A DNA stretch of 64,000 bases from Corynebacterium hansenii (GTDB lineage: Bacteria > Actinomycetota > Actinomycetes > Mycobacteriales > Mycobacteriaceae), in NCBI RefSeq assembly GCF_030408795.1, contig NZ_CP047211.1, forward strand, positions 1,612,001-1,676,000, given 5' to 3'. This document shows, piece after piece, positions 49,955 to 57,356 of this stretch; within the stretch, counting starts at the first letter, position 1, and every line of letters begins with the position of its first letter. The notes below the pieces were generated by a model. It did no database searches, was not told where the DNA came from, and was given only the letters and a program-made list of their open reading frames with translations. Made by a program: the position numbers and the translations under genes.

Positions 49955-50492
49955 GCCACACGCCTCGTAGCGCCATTTGCTTTTCGACGCCGCCACCCCC
50001 GGTCCATGAAACCCCCTGAGAGCCACCCAGGGCGCTTCTCCATCTGTGCAGGTCACAACGCCGGGAAACACGAAGAATGATGGGTTCCGCCCCACCGATT
50101 CAACTCCAGCGGTTTCGCCTAGCTCGAACTCGCGCCGAACCCGCTGAAGTTGAAGAATTCGGGCCCGATTCCTTCAACTTCGGCGGTTTCGCACGGGAAA
50201 ATCGAGCACGAAATCTCCGGTGTTGAATATGCCAGCCCGGATCACAACTGAGTGTTGACAGTGGGGCGCATGGGGCGACGCGAGGATCGGCGTCGCACCC
50301 CGGCCGAGCCGCACACTGCGATCGCACGAACGGACATTAGACCGCTCGGGTGGGTGTTAATGGTGGGGCTCATGTGGCACTGCATGGACCGCGCGAGCAG
50401 ACCAGCGACTCAAGGACTGCGCACTTAATCGAGCGGTTCGGCGACGCCCGCCATGCCCCGGCCAGCGCGCATTCCACTGAAAATGCAGCCAC
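49955..50492. repeat. Long direct repeat, copy B
   Basis: Second copy; its 3' portion is the true 3' end of the flavoprotein gene (stop at 50425). It begins beside a short remnant resembling the end of the ABM gene (GTGAATTCGCC ... TAG at 49947-49970). Confidence 0.85.
50098..50228. repeat. Palindromic MITE-like element, copy B
   Basis: A 131-nt element with 20-nt terminal inverted repeats (16 of 20 match; ends ATTCAAC and GTTGAAT) around a 46-nt near-perfect palindrome (50141-50186) centred on GGGCCC. It has no reading frame. The right end (CGAGCACGAAATCTCCGGTGTTGAAT region) resembles the arm of the element at 32106. Confidence 0.7.
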
Positions 50493-52599
50493 CGAGGAAC
50501 GTCCCCTCCAGCGCATTGTTCCCGTGCATGCCACCGCCGCCGAACCCGGAGGCCTCGCCGGCGGCGAACAACCCTTCGATGGGAGTGCCGTCGTGACGCA
50601 TGACCCGGCCATCGAGGTCGGTTTCGATGCCGCCGAGCGTCTTGCGAGTGAGCATCCGCAGACGCACCGCGATGAGCGGCCCCTCGGTGGGATCGAGAAT
50701 GGGCTTCTGGGGTACCGTCCGAATGAGCTTGTCGCCGAGGAACTTCCGCGCGACGTGCACGTAGTTGACCTGGTAGTCCTTCGAGAAAGCGTTCACCGTC
50801 TGGCGATCGCGGGCCTCGATCTGGCGGCGCAGGTGCTCGACGTCGAGAACCGGCACCGGGCTTTCCGACACGTGATTCTGGTCGGCGGAATCGTGCTGGT
50901 GATCGTCGGCCGCCGCGGGGTCATGGACGTGATCGTCGCCATTGTCCGCGTCACCGGCAGCCTCGTCCGACGCGACTTCATCGTTGGCGGAAGCGTCCGA
51001 CCCCGCATCATCGTTGGTGACCTCGTCCGACCCCGCTTCATCATTGGCGGAAGCGTCCGACCCCGCTTCGTCGTCGGCAACATTCTCGGCGCCGCCGTTG
51101 TCCGCGTCACCGGCAGGCTCGTCCGACGCGACTTCATCGTTGGCGGCAGCGATATCCGCGTCGCCGTCGCCGCCTGGAACGTCATCGCCCGCGCCGCCAT
51201 CCTCCGCGTCGCCGCCGCCCGCATCTTGCTCGCCCACGGCGATGTCGACGTCGTCGGTGGACGCATCGGGGACCGGGCCGTCGTCAAGCGAAATACCTTG
51301 ACCCGAGCCGGAACCGTCCGCGATCAGCTCCTCCGGGACACCCGCAACGCGGTTCATGCCGGCGACGAGCTCCTCGAGAGTCTCGGCGACGACCCAGTCC
51401 TCGCCGTTGTCCATGAACTTGCGCACCGGATCGGGGATGCCCGCGGTCACCTTGCCCATGAGCTTCTTGATCTGCTTGTCCGTCAGATCCGGGTTCTGCT
51501 CCGAGCCCGAGAAAAGGAACTCCTTGGCCACGATCGCGCCATTGAGCACGAACCACGAATAGCCGTGGCCGGTGGAGAGGATGTGCTTCATGGTCTTCAC
51601 CGTGTCCGCGCCGGGAATCAGCGGCGCCGGCAGTCGATTGCCCTCGGCGTCGAACCACAGCGACGACGGCCCCGGAATGATGCGGATGCCGTGACCCGGC
51701 CAAATCGGATCCCAGTTGGCCATGCCCTCGGCGTAGTGCCACATGCGGTCGCGGTTGATCAGATGCGCGCCCGCCGCGCCCGCGATGTCGATGCCGCGGC
51801 CGTCGACGTGCGCCGGCACGCCGACCACCATGTCATCCGGCATCGCACCCAGGCGCTCCTCGGGCCAGCAGCGGCGCACGGCCTCCAGGTTGCCGCCGAC
51901 GCCGCCGGTGGCGATGAGCACGGCGCCGCCGCGGATCTCGAAGGTCTCCCCGACCTCCTCCCGCGGCGACGCGACGCCGCGCGGCAGGCCATCGCACGGG
52001 ACGAGGATGCGCCCGCGGACGCCCACGGCACGGCCATCCTCCATGATGATCTCGTCGACCCGGTGCCTGTGGTGGAACTCGACGCGGCCCTCGTTCGCGG
52101 CCGCCTTCAGCGGCTCGGCGAAAACGCGGACGATCTCCGGGCCGGTGCCCCACGTCAGGTGGAACCGCGGCACGGAATTGCCGTGGCCGTCCGCCGACCC
52201 GTCGCCGCGCTCGGCCCAGCCCACGACCGGCACGAACTTCACGCCGAGATCGCGCAGGTACTCCCGCTTCTCCCCCGCCGCGAAATCGAGGTACGCCTCC
52301 GCCCACTTCCCCGGCCAGAAATCCTCCGGGCGGTCGAACTCCGCCGACCCGAACCAGTCGGACCGGGCGAGCTCGCGTGAATCCTTCACCTTCAGGCGCC
52401 GCTGCTCCGGTGAGTCGATGAGGAAAATTCCGCCGAGCGACCAGAACGCCTGGCCGCCGATGTTGGCCTCGTTCTCCTGGTCGACGATGATGACCTTCCG
52501 GCCGGTGCGCTGCGCCTCGTACGCGGCGACGAGCCCGGCCAGGCCGGCGCCGACGACGATGAGCGGCTGCTGCTTCGCGGTCTCCCCATTGGTTTCCAT
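50425..52599 (-). CDS. FAD-binding dehydrogenase with acidic repeat insertion
   Basis: A 724-aa flavoprotein of the fumarate reductase/3-ketosteroid dehydrogenase (FAD_binding_2) family. The FAD motif LIVVGAGLAGLVAAYEAQRTG is at residues 13-33; GGAVLIATGGVGGN and the C-terminal LFAAGEASGFGGGGMHGNNALEGTFLGGC close the fold. Typical relatives have about 560 residues. The extra length is one block, residues about 434-585: Asp/Glu/Ala/Asn repeats (NDEAGSDASA-like) ending in a His-rich stretch (DDHVHDPAAADDHQHD). It lies between the cap region and the resumed VLDVEHLRRQIEARD. ATG 52599 is leaderless after TAACCT. Substrate unknown. The 3' end is duplicated downstream. Confidence 0.85.
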   Translation of the reverse strand: METNGETAKQQPLIVVGAGLAGLVAAYEAQRTGRKVIIVDQENEANIGGQAFWSLGGIFLIDSPEQRRLKVKDSRELARSDWFGSAEFDRPEDFWPGKWAEAYLDFAAGEKREYLRDLGVKFVPVVGWAERGDGSADGHGNSVPRFHLTWGTGPEIVRVFAEPLKAAANEGRVEFHHRHRVDEIIMEDGRAVGVRGRILVPCDGLPRGVASPREEVGETFEIRGGAVLIATGGVGGNLEAVRRCWPEERLGAMPDDMVVGVPAHVDGRGIDIAGAAGAHLINRDRMWHYAEGMANWDPIWPGHGIRIIPGPSSLWFDAEGNRLPAPLIPGADTVKTMKHILSTGHGYSWFVLNGAIVAKEFLFSGSEQNPDLTDKQIKKLMGKVTAGIPDPVRKFMDNGEDWVVAETLEELVAGMNRVAGVPEELIADGSGSGQGISLDDGPVPDASTDDVDIAVGEQDAGGGDAEDGGAGDDVPGGDGDADIAAANDEVASDEPAGDADNGGAENVADDEAGSDASANDEAGSDEVTNDDAGSDASANDEVASDEAAGDADNGDDHVHDPAAADDHQHDSADQNHVSESPVPVLDVEHLRRQIEARDRQTVNAFSKDYQVNYVHVARKFLGDKLIRTVPQKPILDPTEGPLIAVRLRMLTRKTLGGIETDLDGRVMRHDGTPIEGLFAAGEASGFGGGGMHGNNALEGTFLGGCIFSGMRAGRGMAGVAEPLD
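50860..51240. repeat. In-frame acidic-coding repeats inside the flavoprotein gene
   Basis: Several copies of a unit near GCGTCCGACCCCGCTTC with related GCGTCACCGGCAGCCTCGTCCGA segments, in multiples of three. They encode the Asp/Ala/Glu-rich insertion. Confidence 0.8.
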
Positions 52600-52605
52600 G
52601 TGGAG

Positions 52606-52611
52606 AGGTTA
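52606..52611 (-). promoter_or_regulatory. -10 box of the flavoprotein gene
   Basis: TAACCT on the minus strand, 6 nt before ATG 52599. Confidence 0.5.
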
Positions 52612-52741
52612 TCCCGGTTTCCGGGGCGGGGCCGCGTTCCCGCGAAACTATTTTTCCTCCCGCCGCGCCCGCCGCACCCGCCGCCACCGGGGATTTTCCA
52701 TGCCAAAACAACCCGCGCGGGGAAAACCGCCGAGAAACCCC

Positions 52742-52768
52742 TTGTCAGGCTTACATAAGCCCTATTAG
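52742..52768 (+). promoter_or_regulatory. Promoter and operator candidate of the MHS transporter
   Basis: TTGTCA (52742) and TATTAG (52763) enclose GGCTTACATAAGCC, a dyad with 6-nt perfect arms. The 304-nt gap between the flavoprotein and transporter genes holds nothing else recognisable. Confidence 0.4.
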
Positions 52769-52903
52769 TGTTACCGCGACGGCGACCCCGAGCCATTCGG
52801 TTGCCTCGTCCGCGGCCCACCCCGCCGCGCCGGAGCCGCCGAGACCACGCGCTCGCCATCCTCACACGGAACGGCCGCGCCCCAGACCCCTAGGACGACC
52901 CAC

Positions 52904-54298
52904 ATGAACGCTGGCGACTACACCGCCAACGCCCCGACGAAGACCGCCGCCCCCGAGGCGCACACGGTCGCGGGCGTGACCGATCCGAAGCAGAAGCGCC
53001 GGATCATCTTCTCCTCGCTCGTAGGCACGACCATCGAGTTCTACGACTTCTACATCTACGCCACCGCCGCGGTGGCCGTGTTCCCCCTCCTGTTCTTCCC
53101 CGAATCCGAGGACCCGACGATCGGCCTGCTCAAGTCGTTCGCGACGTTCGGCCTGGCCTTCGTCGCGCGCCCGGTGGGCTCGCTGCTGTTCGGCCACTTC
53201 GGCGACGTCATCGGCCGCAAGGCGACGCTGGTCGCGTCGCTGCTGACGATGGGCATCGCCACCTTCCTCATCGGCCTGCTGCCGACGTACGCGCAGGCGG
53301 GCGTCATCGCCCCGGCGCTGCTGGCCGTGATGCGCTTCTGCCAGGGCCTTGGCCTCGGCGGCGAGTGGTCGGGCGCGGCGCTGCTGGCGACGGAGACCGC
53401 CGAAGAAGGCAAGCGCGGGTGGGCGGCGATGTGGCCGCAGCTCGGCGCACCGCTGGGCTTCCTGTTCGCCAACGGCCTGTTCCTGGTCATCGTGACGGTC
53501 CTGGGCCACACCAACGGCGACACCACGGGCCCGTTCATGGAGTGGGGCTGGCGCCTGCCGTTCCTGCTCAGCGCCGTGATGGTGATCCTGGGACTGTGGA
53601 TGCGCCTGAAGCTCGAGGAGACCCCGGTGTTCCAGCATGCGGTCGCCCGAGGCCAGAAGGTGCAGTCTCCGGCGAAGGAGGCGTTCCGCACGTCGTGGCG
53701 CCCGATGGTTCTGGGCACGGCGATCATGATCTCGTGCTACACGCTGTTTTACCTGGTCACCACGTGGGTGCTGTCCTATGGCATCGGCGCCCCCGAACGG
53801 GGGCTGGGCCTGGGCATTCCCTACGTCGACTTCCTGAAGCTGCAGCTGATCTCCATCTTCGCGTTCATCATCGCGGTTCCGCTGTCGGGCAAGCTCGGTG
53901 ACGCCATGGGCCGCCGCCGCCTGCTGACCATCGTGTCGGTCGGCCTGATCGTGTTCGGCCTGACGTTCGCGGTGTTCCTGAACCCGGAGACGGCGTCGTT
54001 GGCCTCGGTGCTGGTGTTCCTGACCATCGGCATGTTCCTGATGGGTCTGGTCTTCGGCCCGATGTCGGCGGTGTTGCCGGAGCTGTTCCCCACCAACGTG
54101 CGCTACACGGGGTCGGGCATCTCCTACAACGTGGCGTCGATCCTCGGCGCGGCGGTCGCGCCGTTCATCGCCACCGCGCTGGTCGCGTCGTACGGCGTCT
54201 CGTCCGTGGGCGTTTACCTGACCCTGGCCGCGATCCTGTCGTTGGTCGCCATCCTGATCATGCGGGAGACCCGCTACGTCGACCTGGCCGAGCTCTAG
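52904..54298 (+). CDS. MHS-family metabolite:H+ symporter
   Basis: A 464-aa major facilitator protein with 12 membrane helices and the MHS-family marks: SSLVGTTIEFYDFYIY in helix 1, FGHFGDVIGRKATLV in the loop 2-3, GEWSGAALLATE in helix 5 and EWGWRLPFLLSA after helix 6. Relatives carry organic acids, proline/betaine or shikimate; the substrate cannot be read from sequence. The N-terminal 25 residues are polar. It has its own promoter and a terminator. Confidence 0.88.
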   Translation: MNAGDYTANAPTKTAAPEAHTVAGVTDPKQKRRIIFSSLVGTTIEFYDFYIYATAAVAVFPLLFFPESEDPTIGLLKSFATFGLAFVARPVGSLLFGHFGDVIGRKATLVASLLTMGIATFLIGLLPTYAQAGVIAPALLAVMRFCQGLGLGGEWSGAALLATETAEEGKRGWAAMWPQLGAPLGFLFANGLFLVIVTVLGHTNGDTTGPFMEWGWRLPFLLSAVMVILGLWMRLKLEETPVFQHAVARGQKVQSPAKEAFRTSWRPMVLGTAIMISCYTLFYLVTTWVLSYGIGAPERGLGLGIPYVDFLKLQLISIFAFIIAVPLSGKLGDAMGRRRLLTIVSVGLIVFGLTFAVFLNPETASLASVLVFLTIGMFLMGLVFGPMSAVLPELFPTNVRYTGSGISYNVASILGAAVAPFIATALVASYGVSSVGVYLTLAAILSLVAILIMRETRYVDLAEL

Positions 54299-54321
54299 CC
54301 TTTCGCTTCACGACGCCCACG

Positions 54322-54355
54322 CGCCCCGTCCCCGGTCTTCCCGGGAGGCGGGGCG
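54322..54355 (+). terminator. Terminator after the MHS gene
   Basis: CGCCCCG/CGGGGCG stem with an inner CCCGG/CCGGG extension, followed by TTCGG, 24 nt after the stop. Confidence 0.6.
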
Positions 54356-54439
54356 TTCGGCGTCGAGGGGGCGGGACACCGGCGGCGTCCCGCATCGGCG
54401 GGTACGTGGCACTGCACGTCCGCGTCGACGGGGCGCGGC

Positions 54440-55801
54440 TCACCGCCGTTTGCGCGGCTTGGCCATCAGTTCGATCTGCACCATGTCGGTGCGGCCGGTG
54501 GCGACGAGCGCCTGTTGCAGCGCCAGGTGGAAGTCCCACAGGCGGCGGTAGACGCGGTCGTACCCGAGTCCGGCGGCTTCGCGCGAGTGCGCGGCGAACA
54601 GCTCGCGCCACAGCGCCAGGGTGCGTTCGTGGTGGCCGGCGAGGTGCGTTTCGGAGATGATGCGCAGCCCCGTGTCGCGGTCGACGATGCGCCGCAGTTC
54701 GTCCATGGTCGGGTGGTGCAGCGCGGGCCAGACGTAGGATCGCGCCAGGTCGAGCGCGGAGCCGGCGGAGTCGTCGAAGCCGTCGGCGGCCACGGTCATC
54801 TGCACGACGATGGTCCCCCGGTCGGCCAGGACCCGCTCCGCGCCGCGCAGCCAGCTGCGGATGCCGTCGGGGCCGAAGGTCTCCAGCCGCTCGACGTTGA
54901 AGATCGCCTCGTAGTCGCCGTCGAAATCCCGCGGCGACGGGATGACCCGGTCGGCCCGCAGGACGCGGACGGGCCCGGACAGGCCGGCGTCGTCGGCGCG
55001 CTTTCCGACGGCCTCCGCGTGATCGTCCGAAATGGCCAGCACGTCGGCGGAGGCGCCCCGGTCGGCGGCGCGCAACGCCAGTTCGCCTCCCGACGACGGC
55101 CACTCCAGGACGCGATCGCCGGCGCGCACCCGCGCCAGATCGAGCATGCGCTCGACGCGGCGGGCCTGCGCTTCGGGCAGATCGGCGCGGGCGACGCCCT
55201 CGGGCGGGTCGATGCGGGTGACGTCGACCTTCCAGTTGGCGGGCACGCCGCCGCGGCCCGCGCCGGGCGCCTGGTTGGGGATCTCCTCCAGTGACGTCGT
55301 CCTCGCCCCGGAGGCGAACAGCGCCGAACCGCCCGTCAGCGTCGGCCCGGCGAACAGCTCGATCAGCGACGCCGGCAGTTCCCCGCCGGGACCCGTGCCG
55401 CGCGGCGTGGGCCGGCGGCCGGACAGTTTGCGCAGCCCCCTGCCCACGCGGCCCTCGGCGCCGACGTCGAGCCCGGCGTCGAAAAGCGCAGCCAGGGTGC
55501 GGGGCAACGTGTCGGATTCCCACTCGCCGGCGAGGTACGACTCGCCGAGGCCGACCCAGTCGGCCTCCGCGATGCGGCGGAACATGGCCTCCGGGTCGCG
55601 GATGCCGATCGTCGCCGACCCCGGACCATCGATCTCCACGCCGTGGCGGGCGCAGGCGCGGCGGAACGACTTCCGCGCCAGGTCGGCCCGCCTGCCCAGC
55701 AGACGGCCGTCGGGCACCCGGGCCACACCCGGCCAGCGGTCGGCGTCGACGGCGAAGCGCTCCACGGGCAGCGCAGCGTTCCTCACCTCTTTATCGGCCA
55801 T
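54440..55801 (-). CDS. Cyclopropane-fatty-acid-synthase-like methyltransferase
   Basis: A 453-aa protein of the CFA synthase/mycolic acid methyltransferase superfamily. The N-terminal domain (residues about 40-140; WVGLGESYLAGEWESDTLP) and C-terminal end (YDRVYRRLWDFHLALQQALVATGRTDMVQIE) follow the CFAS pattern. The SAM-binding loop reads RVLEWPSSGGELALRA rather than the usual Gly-rich ExGxGWG, so cofactor binding may be altered. It may modify membrane lipids or have lost activity. ATG 55801 is leaderless, 7 nt after TAGCCT. Confidence 0.75.
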   Translation of the reverse strand: MADKEVRNAALPVERFAVDADRWPGVARVPDGRLLGRRADLARKSFRRACARHGVEIDGPGSATIGIRDPEAMFRRIAEADWVGLGESYLAGEWESDTLPRTLAALFDAGLDVGAEGRVGRGLRKLSGRRPTPRGTGPGGELPASLIELFAGPTLTGGSALFASGARTTSLEEIPNQAPGAGRGGVPANWKVDVTRIDPPEGVARADLPEAQARRVERMLDLARVRAGDRVLEWPSSGGELALRAADRGASADVLAISDDHAEAVGKRADDAGLSGPVRVLRADRVIPSPRDFDGDYEAIFNVERLETFGPDGIRSWLRGAERVLADRGTIVVQMTVAADGFDDSAGSALDLARSYVWPALHHPTMDELRRIVDRDTGLRIISETHLAGHHERTLALWRELFAAHSREAAGLGYDRVYRRLWDFHLALQQALVATGRTDMVQIELMAKPRKRR

Positions 55802-55808
55802 GCGGGTC

Positions 55809-55814
55809 AGGCTA
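55809..55814 (-). promoter_or_regulatory. -10 box of the CFAS-like gene
   Basis: TAGCCT on the minus strand, 7 nt before ATG 55801. It is divergent from the ndh promoter (TATCAT at 55857). Confidence 0.5.
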
Positions 55815-55856
55815 CCGGCGGGCGCGACCGAGTAGGCGGCGGCGCACCGCAAGCAC

Positions 55857-55862
55857 TATCAT
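55857..55862 (+). promoter_or_regulatory. -10 box of ndh
   Basis: TATCAT lies about 45 nt upstream of ATG 55907; no good -35 is seen. The message has a normal leader with GAGGAG. Confidence 0.35.
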
Positions 55863-55906
55863 GTGCCGGTACCCCCACCCACGTACGAAATTCGAGGAGA
55901 ATTTTC

Positions 55907-57331
55907 ATGACCGAGACTCCCTACCGTCCTCGAACGGGACGACCCCACGTCGTCATCGTCGGTTCGGGTTTCGGCGGCCTCTTCGCCGCCCGCAAGCTCA
56001 AGGACGAGAACGTCGACGTCACCCTCATCGACCGTACGAACCACCACCTCTTCCAGCCGCTGCTGTACCAGGTGGCCACCGGCATCCTCTCCTCCGGCGA
56101 GATCGCCCCGCCGACCCGCCAGATCTTCGACGGCGACCAGAACATCCGCGTCGTCAAGGGCGAGGTCACGGACATCAACGTCGACGCGCGGACCGTCACC
56201 TCCAAGCTGGGCAACCGCGTCCAGGACTGGGAGTACGACTACCTGCTCGTCGCCGCCGGCGCGGGCCAGGGCTACTTCGGCAACGACCACTTCGCCAAGT
56301 ACGCCCCGGGCATGAAGACCATCGACGACGCCCTGGAGATCCGCTCCCGCATCATCGCCTCGTTCGAGCACGCCGAGCTGGCCAACGACCCGGCCGAGCG
56401 CGAGCGCCTGCTGACCTTCGTGGTCGTCGGCGCCGGCCCGACCGGCGTGGAGCTCGCCGGACAGCTGGCCGAGCTGGCCAACCGCACGCTGAAGTCGTCC
56501 TACCGCAGCTACAACCCGCACGCCGCGCGCGTCATCCTGCTCGACGGCGCCCCGCAGGTGCTGCCGCCGTTCGGCAAGCGCCTGGGCCGCAACGCCCAGA
56601 AGCAGCTGGAGAAGCTCGGCGTCATCGTCAAGCTCAACGCGATGGTCACCGACGTCGACGAGTACGGCGTCACCTACAAGAACGCCGAGGACGGCACCGT
56701 CGAGACGATCCCGTCCTACTGCAAGATCTGGTCCGCCGGCGTCGCCGCGTCGCCGCTGGGCAAGATGATCGCCGACCAGTGCGGCGTCGAGTGCGACCGC
56801 GCCGGCCGCGTCCAGGTCAACCCGGACCTGTCGGTGGGCGAGCACAAGAATGTCTTCGTCGTCGGCGACATGATGGCCCTCAACGGCCTGCCGGGCGTCG
56901 CCCAGGTCGCCATCCAGGGCGGCGAGTACGTCGCCGACCTCGTCATCTCGGAAACCGAGACGCTCGAGAACGCCGAGGGCGAGCAGCCCGCCAGCCGCGA
57001 GCCGTTCGAGTACTTCGACAAGGGCTCGATGGCCACCGTGTCCCGCTTCGCCGCCGTGGTGAAGATGGGCAAGGTCGAGGTCACCGGCTTCCTGGGCTGG
57101 GTCCTGTGGCTGGCCGTGCACCTGATGTTCCTGGTCGGCTTCCGCAACCGCCTGGTGTCGGTGATCAGCTGGGGCCTCAACGTGCTCACGCGCGATCGCT
57201 ACCAGCTGGTGTCCACCCGCCAGCAGATGTACGCCCGCACCGCCATCGACCGCCTGACGGAACTGACCGGCGACGACACCGGCATCCGCGACAAGAAGGG
57301 CATCAGCGAGATCGAGCGCGGCGACAAGTAG
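55907..57331 (+). CDS. ndh: Type II NADH dehydrogenase
   Basis: A 474-aa NDH-2. The FAD motif VVIVGSGFGGLFAARKL is at residues about 13-30 and the NADH motif FVVVGAGPTGVELAGQL at about 175. The C-terminal third has GDMMALNGLPGVAQVAIQGG and a membrane-anchoring stretch GWVLWLAVHLMFLVGFRNRL. It oxidises NADH and reduces menaquinone without proton pumping. Corynebacteria rely on it as the main NADH dehydrogenase. GAGGAG precedes ATG 55907 at 8 nt. Confidence 0.94.
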   Translation: MTETPYRPRTGRPHVVIVGSGFGGLFAARKLKDENVDVTLIDRTNHHLFQPLLYQVATGILSSGEIAPPTRQIFDGDQNIRVVKGEVTDINVDARTVTSKLGNRVQDWEYDYLLVAAGAGQGYFGNDHFAKYAPGMKTIDDALEIRSRIIASFEHAELANDPAERERLLTFVVVGAGPTGVELAGQLAELANRTLKSSYRSYNPHAARVILLDGAPQVLPPFGKRLGRNAQKQLEKLGVIVKLNAMVTDVDEYGVTYKNAEDGTVETIPSYCKIWSAGVAASPLGKMIADQCGVECDRAGRVQVNPDLSVGEHKNVFVVGDMMALNGLPGVAQVAIQGGEYVADLVISETETLENAEGEQPASREPFEYFDKGSMATVSRFAAVVKMGKVEVTGFLGWVLWLAVHLMFLVGFRNRLVSVISWGLNVLTRDRYQLVSTRQQMYARTAIDRLTELTGDDTGIRDKKGISEIERGDK

Positions 57332-57342
57332 CCGCCCGCGGG

Positions 57343-57348
57343 TACGAT
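57343..57348 (+). promoter_or_regulatory. -10 box of the ABC exporter gene
   Basis: TACGAT lies 8 nt before ATG 57357 and 12 nt after the ndh stop. Confidence 0.45.
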
Positions 57349-57356
57349 CCGCCCAC

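Larger units (their letters stand above)
49207..50424. other. Duplicated non-coding region
   Basis: About 1.2 kb without a gene I can support. It starts with short C/T-rich tandem units (49213-49316), followed by a long direct repeat (copy A about 49323-49860, copy B about 49955-50492, constant offset 632 nt). Each copy contains a 131-nt palindromic element and a copy of the end of the downstream flavoprotein gene. Open frames of up to 150 codons here are low in coding signal and cross the repeats. Confidence 0.75.

Noticed and set aside
49518..49970. 150-codon open frame in the duplicated region
   Set aside because: It crosses a palindrome, two internal repeats and the flavoprotein remnant; its composition (MGHMWHRMD, MVGLMWHCMD) reflects DNA repeats, not a protein family.
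50860..51240. CRISPR or intergenic repeat array
   Set aside because: The repeats are in frame and inside an intact coding sequence.
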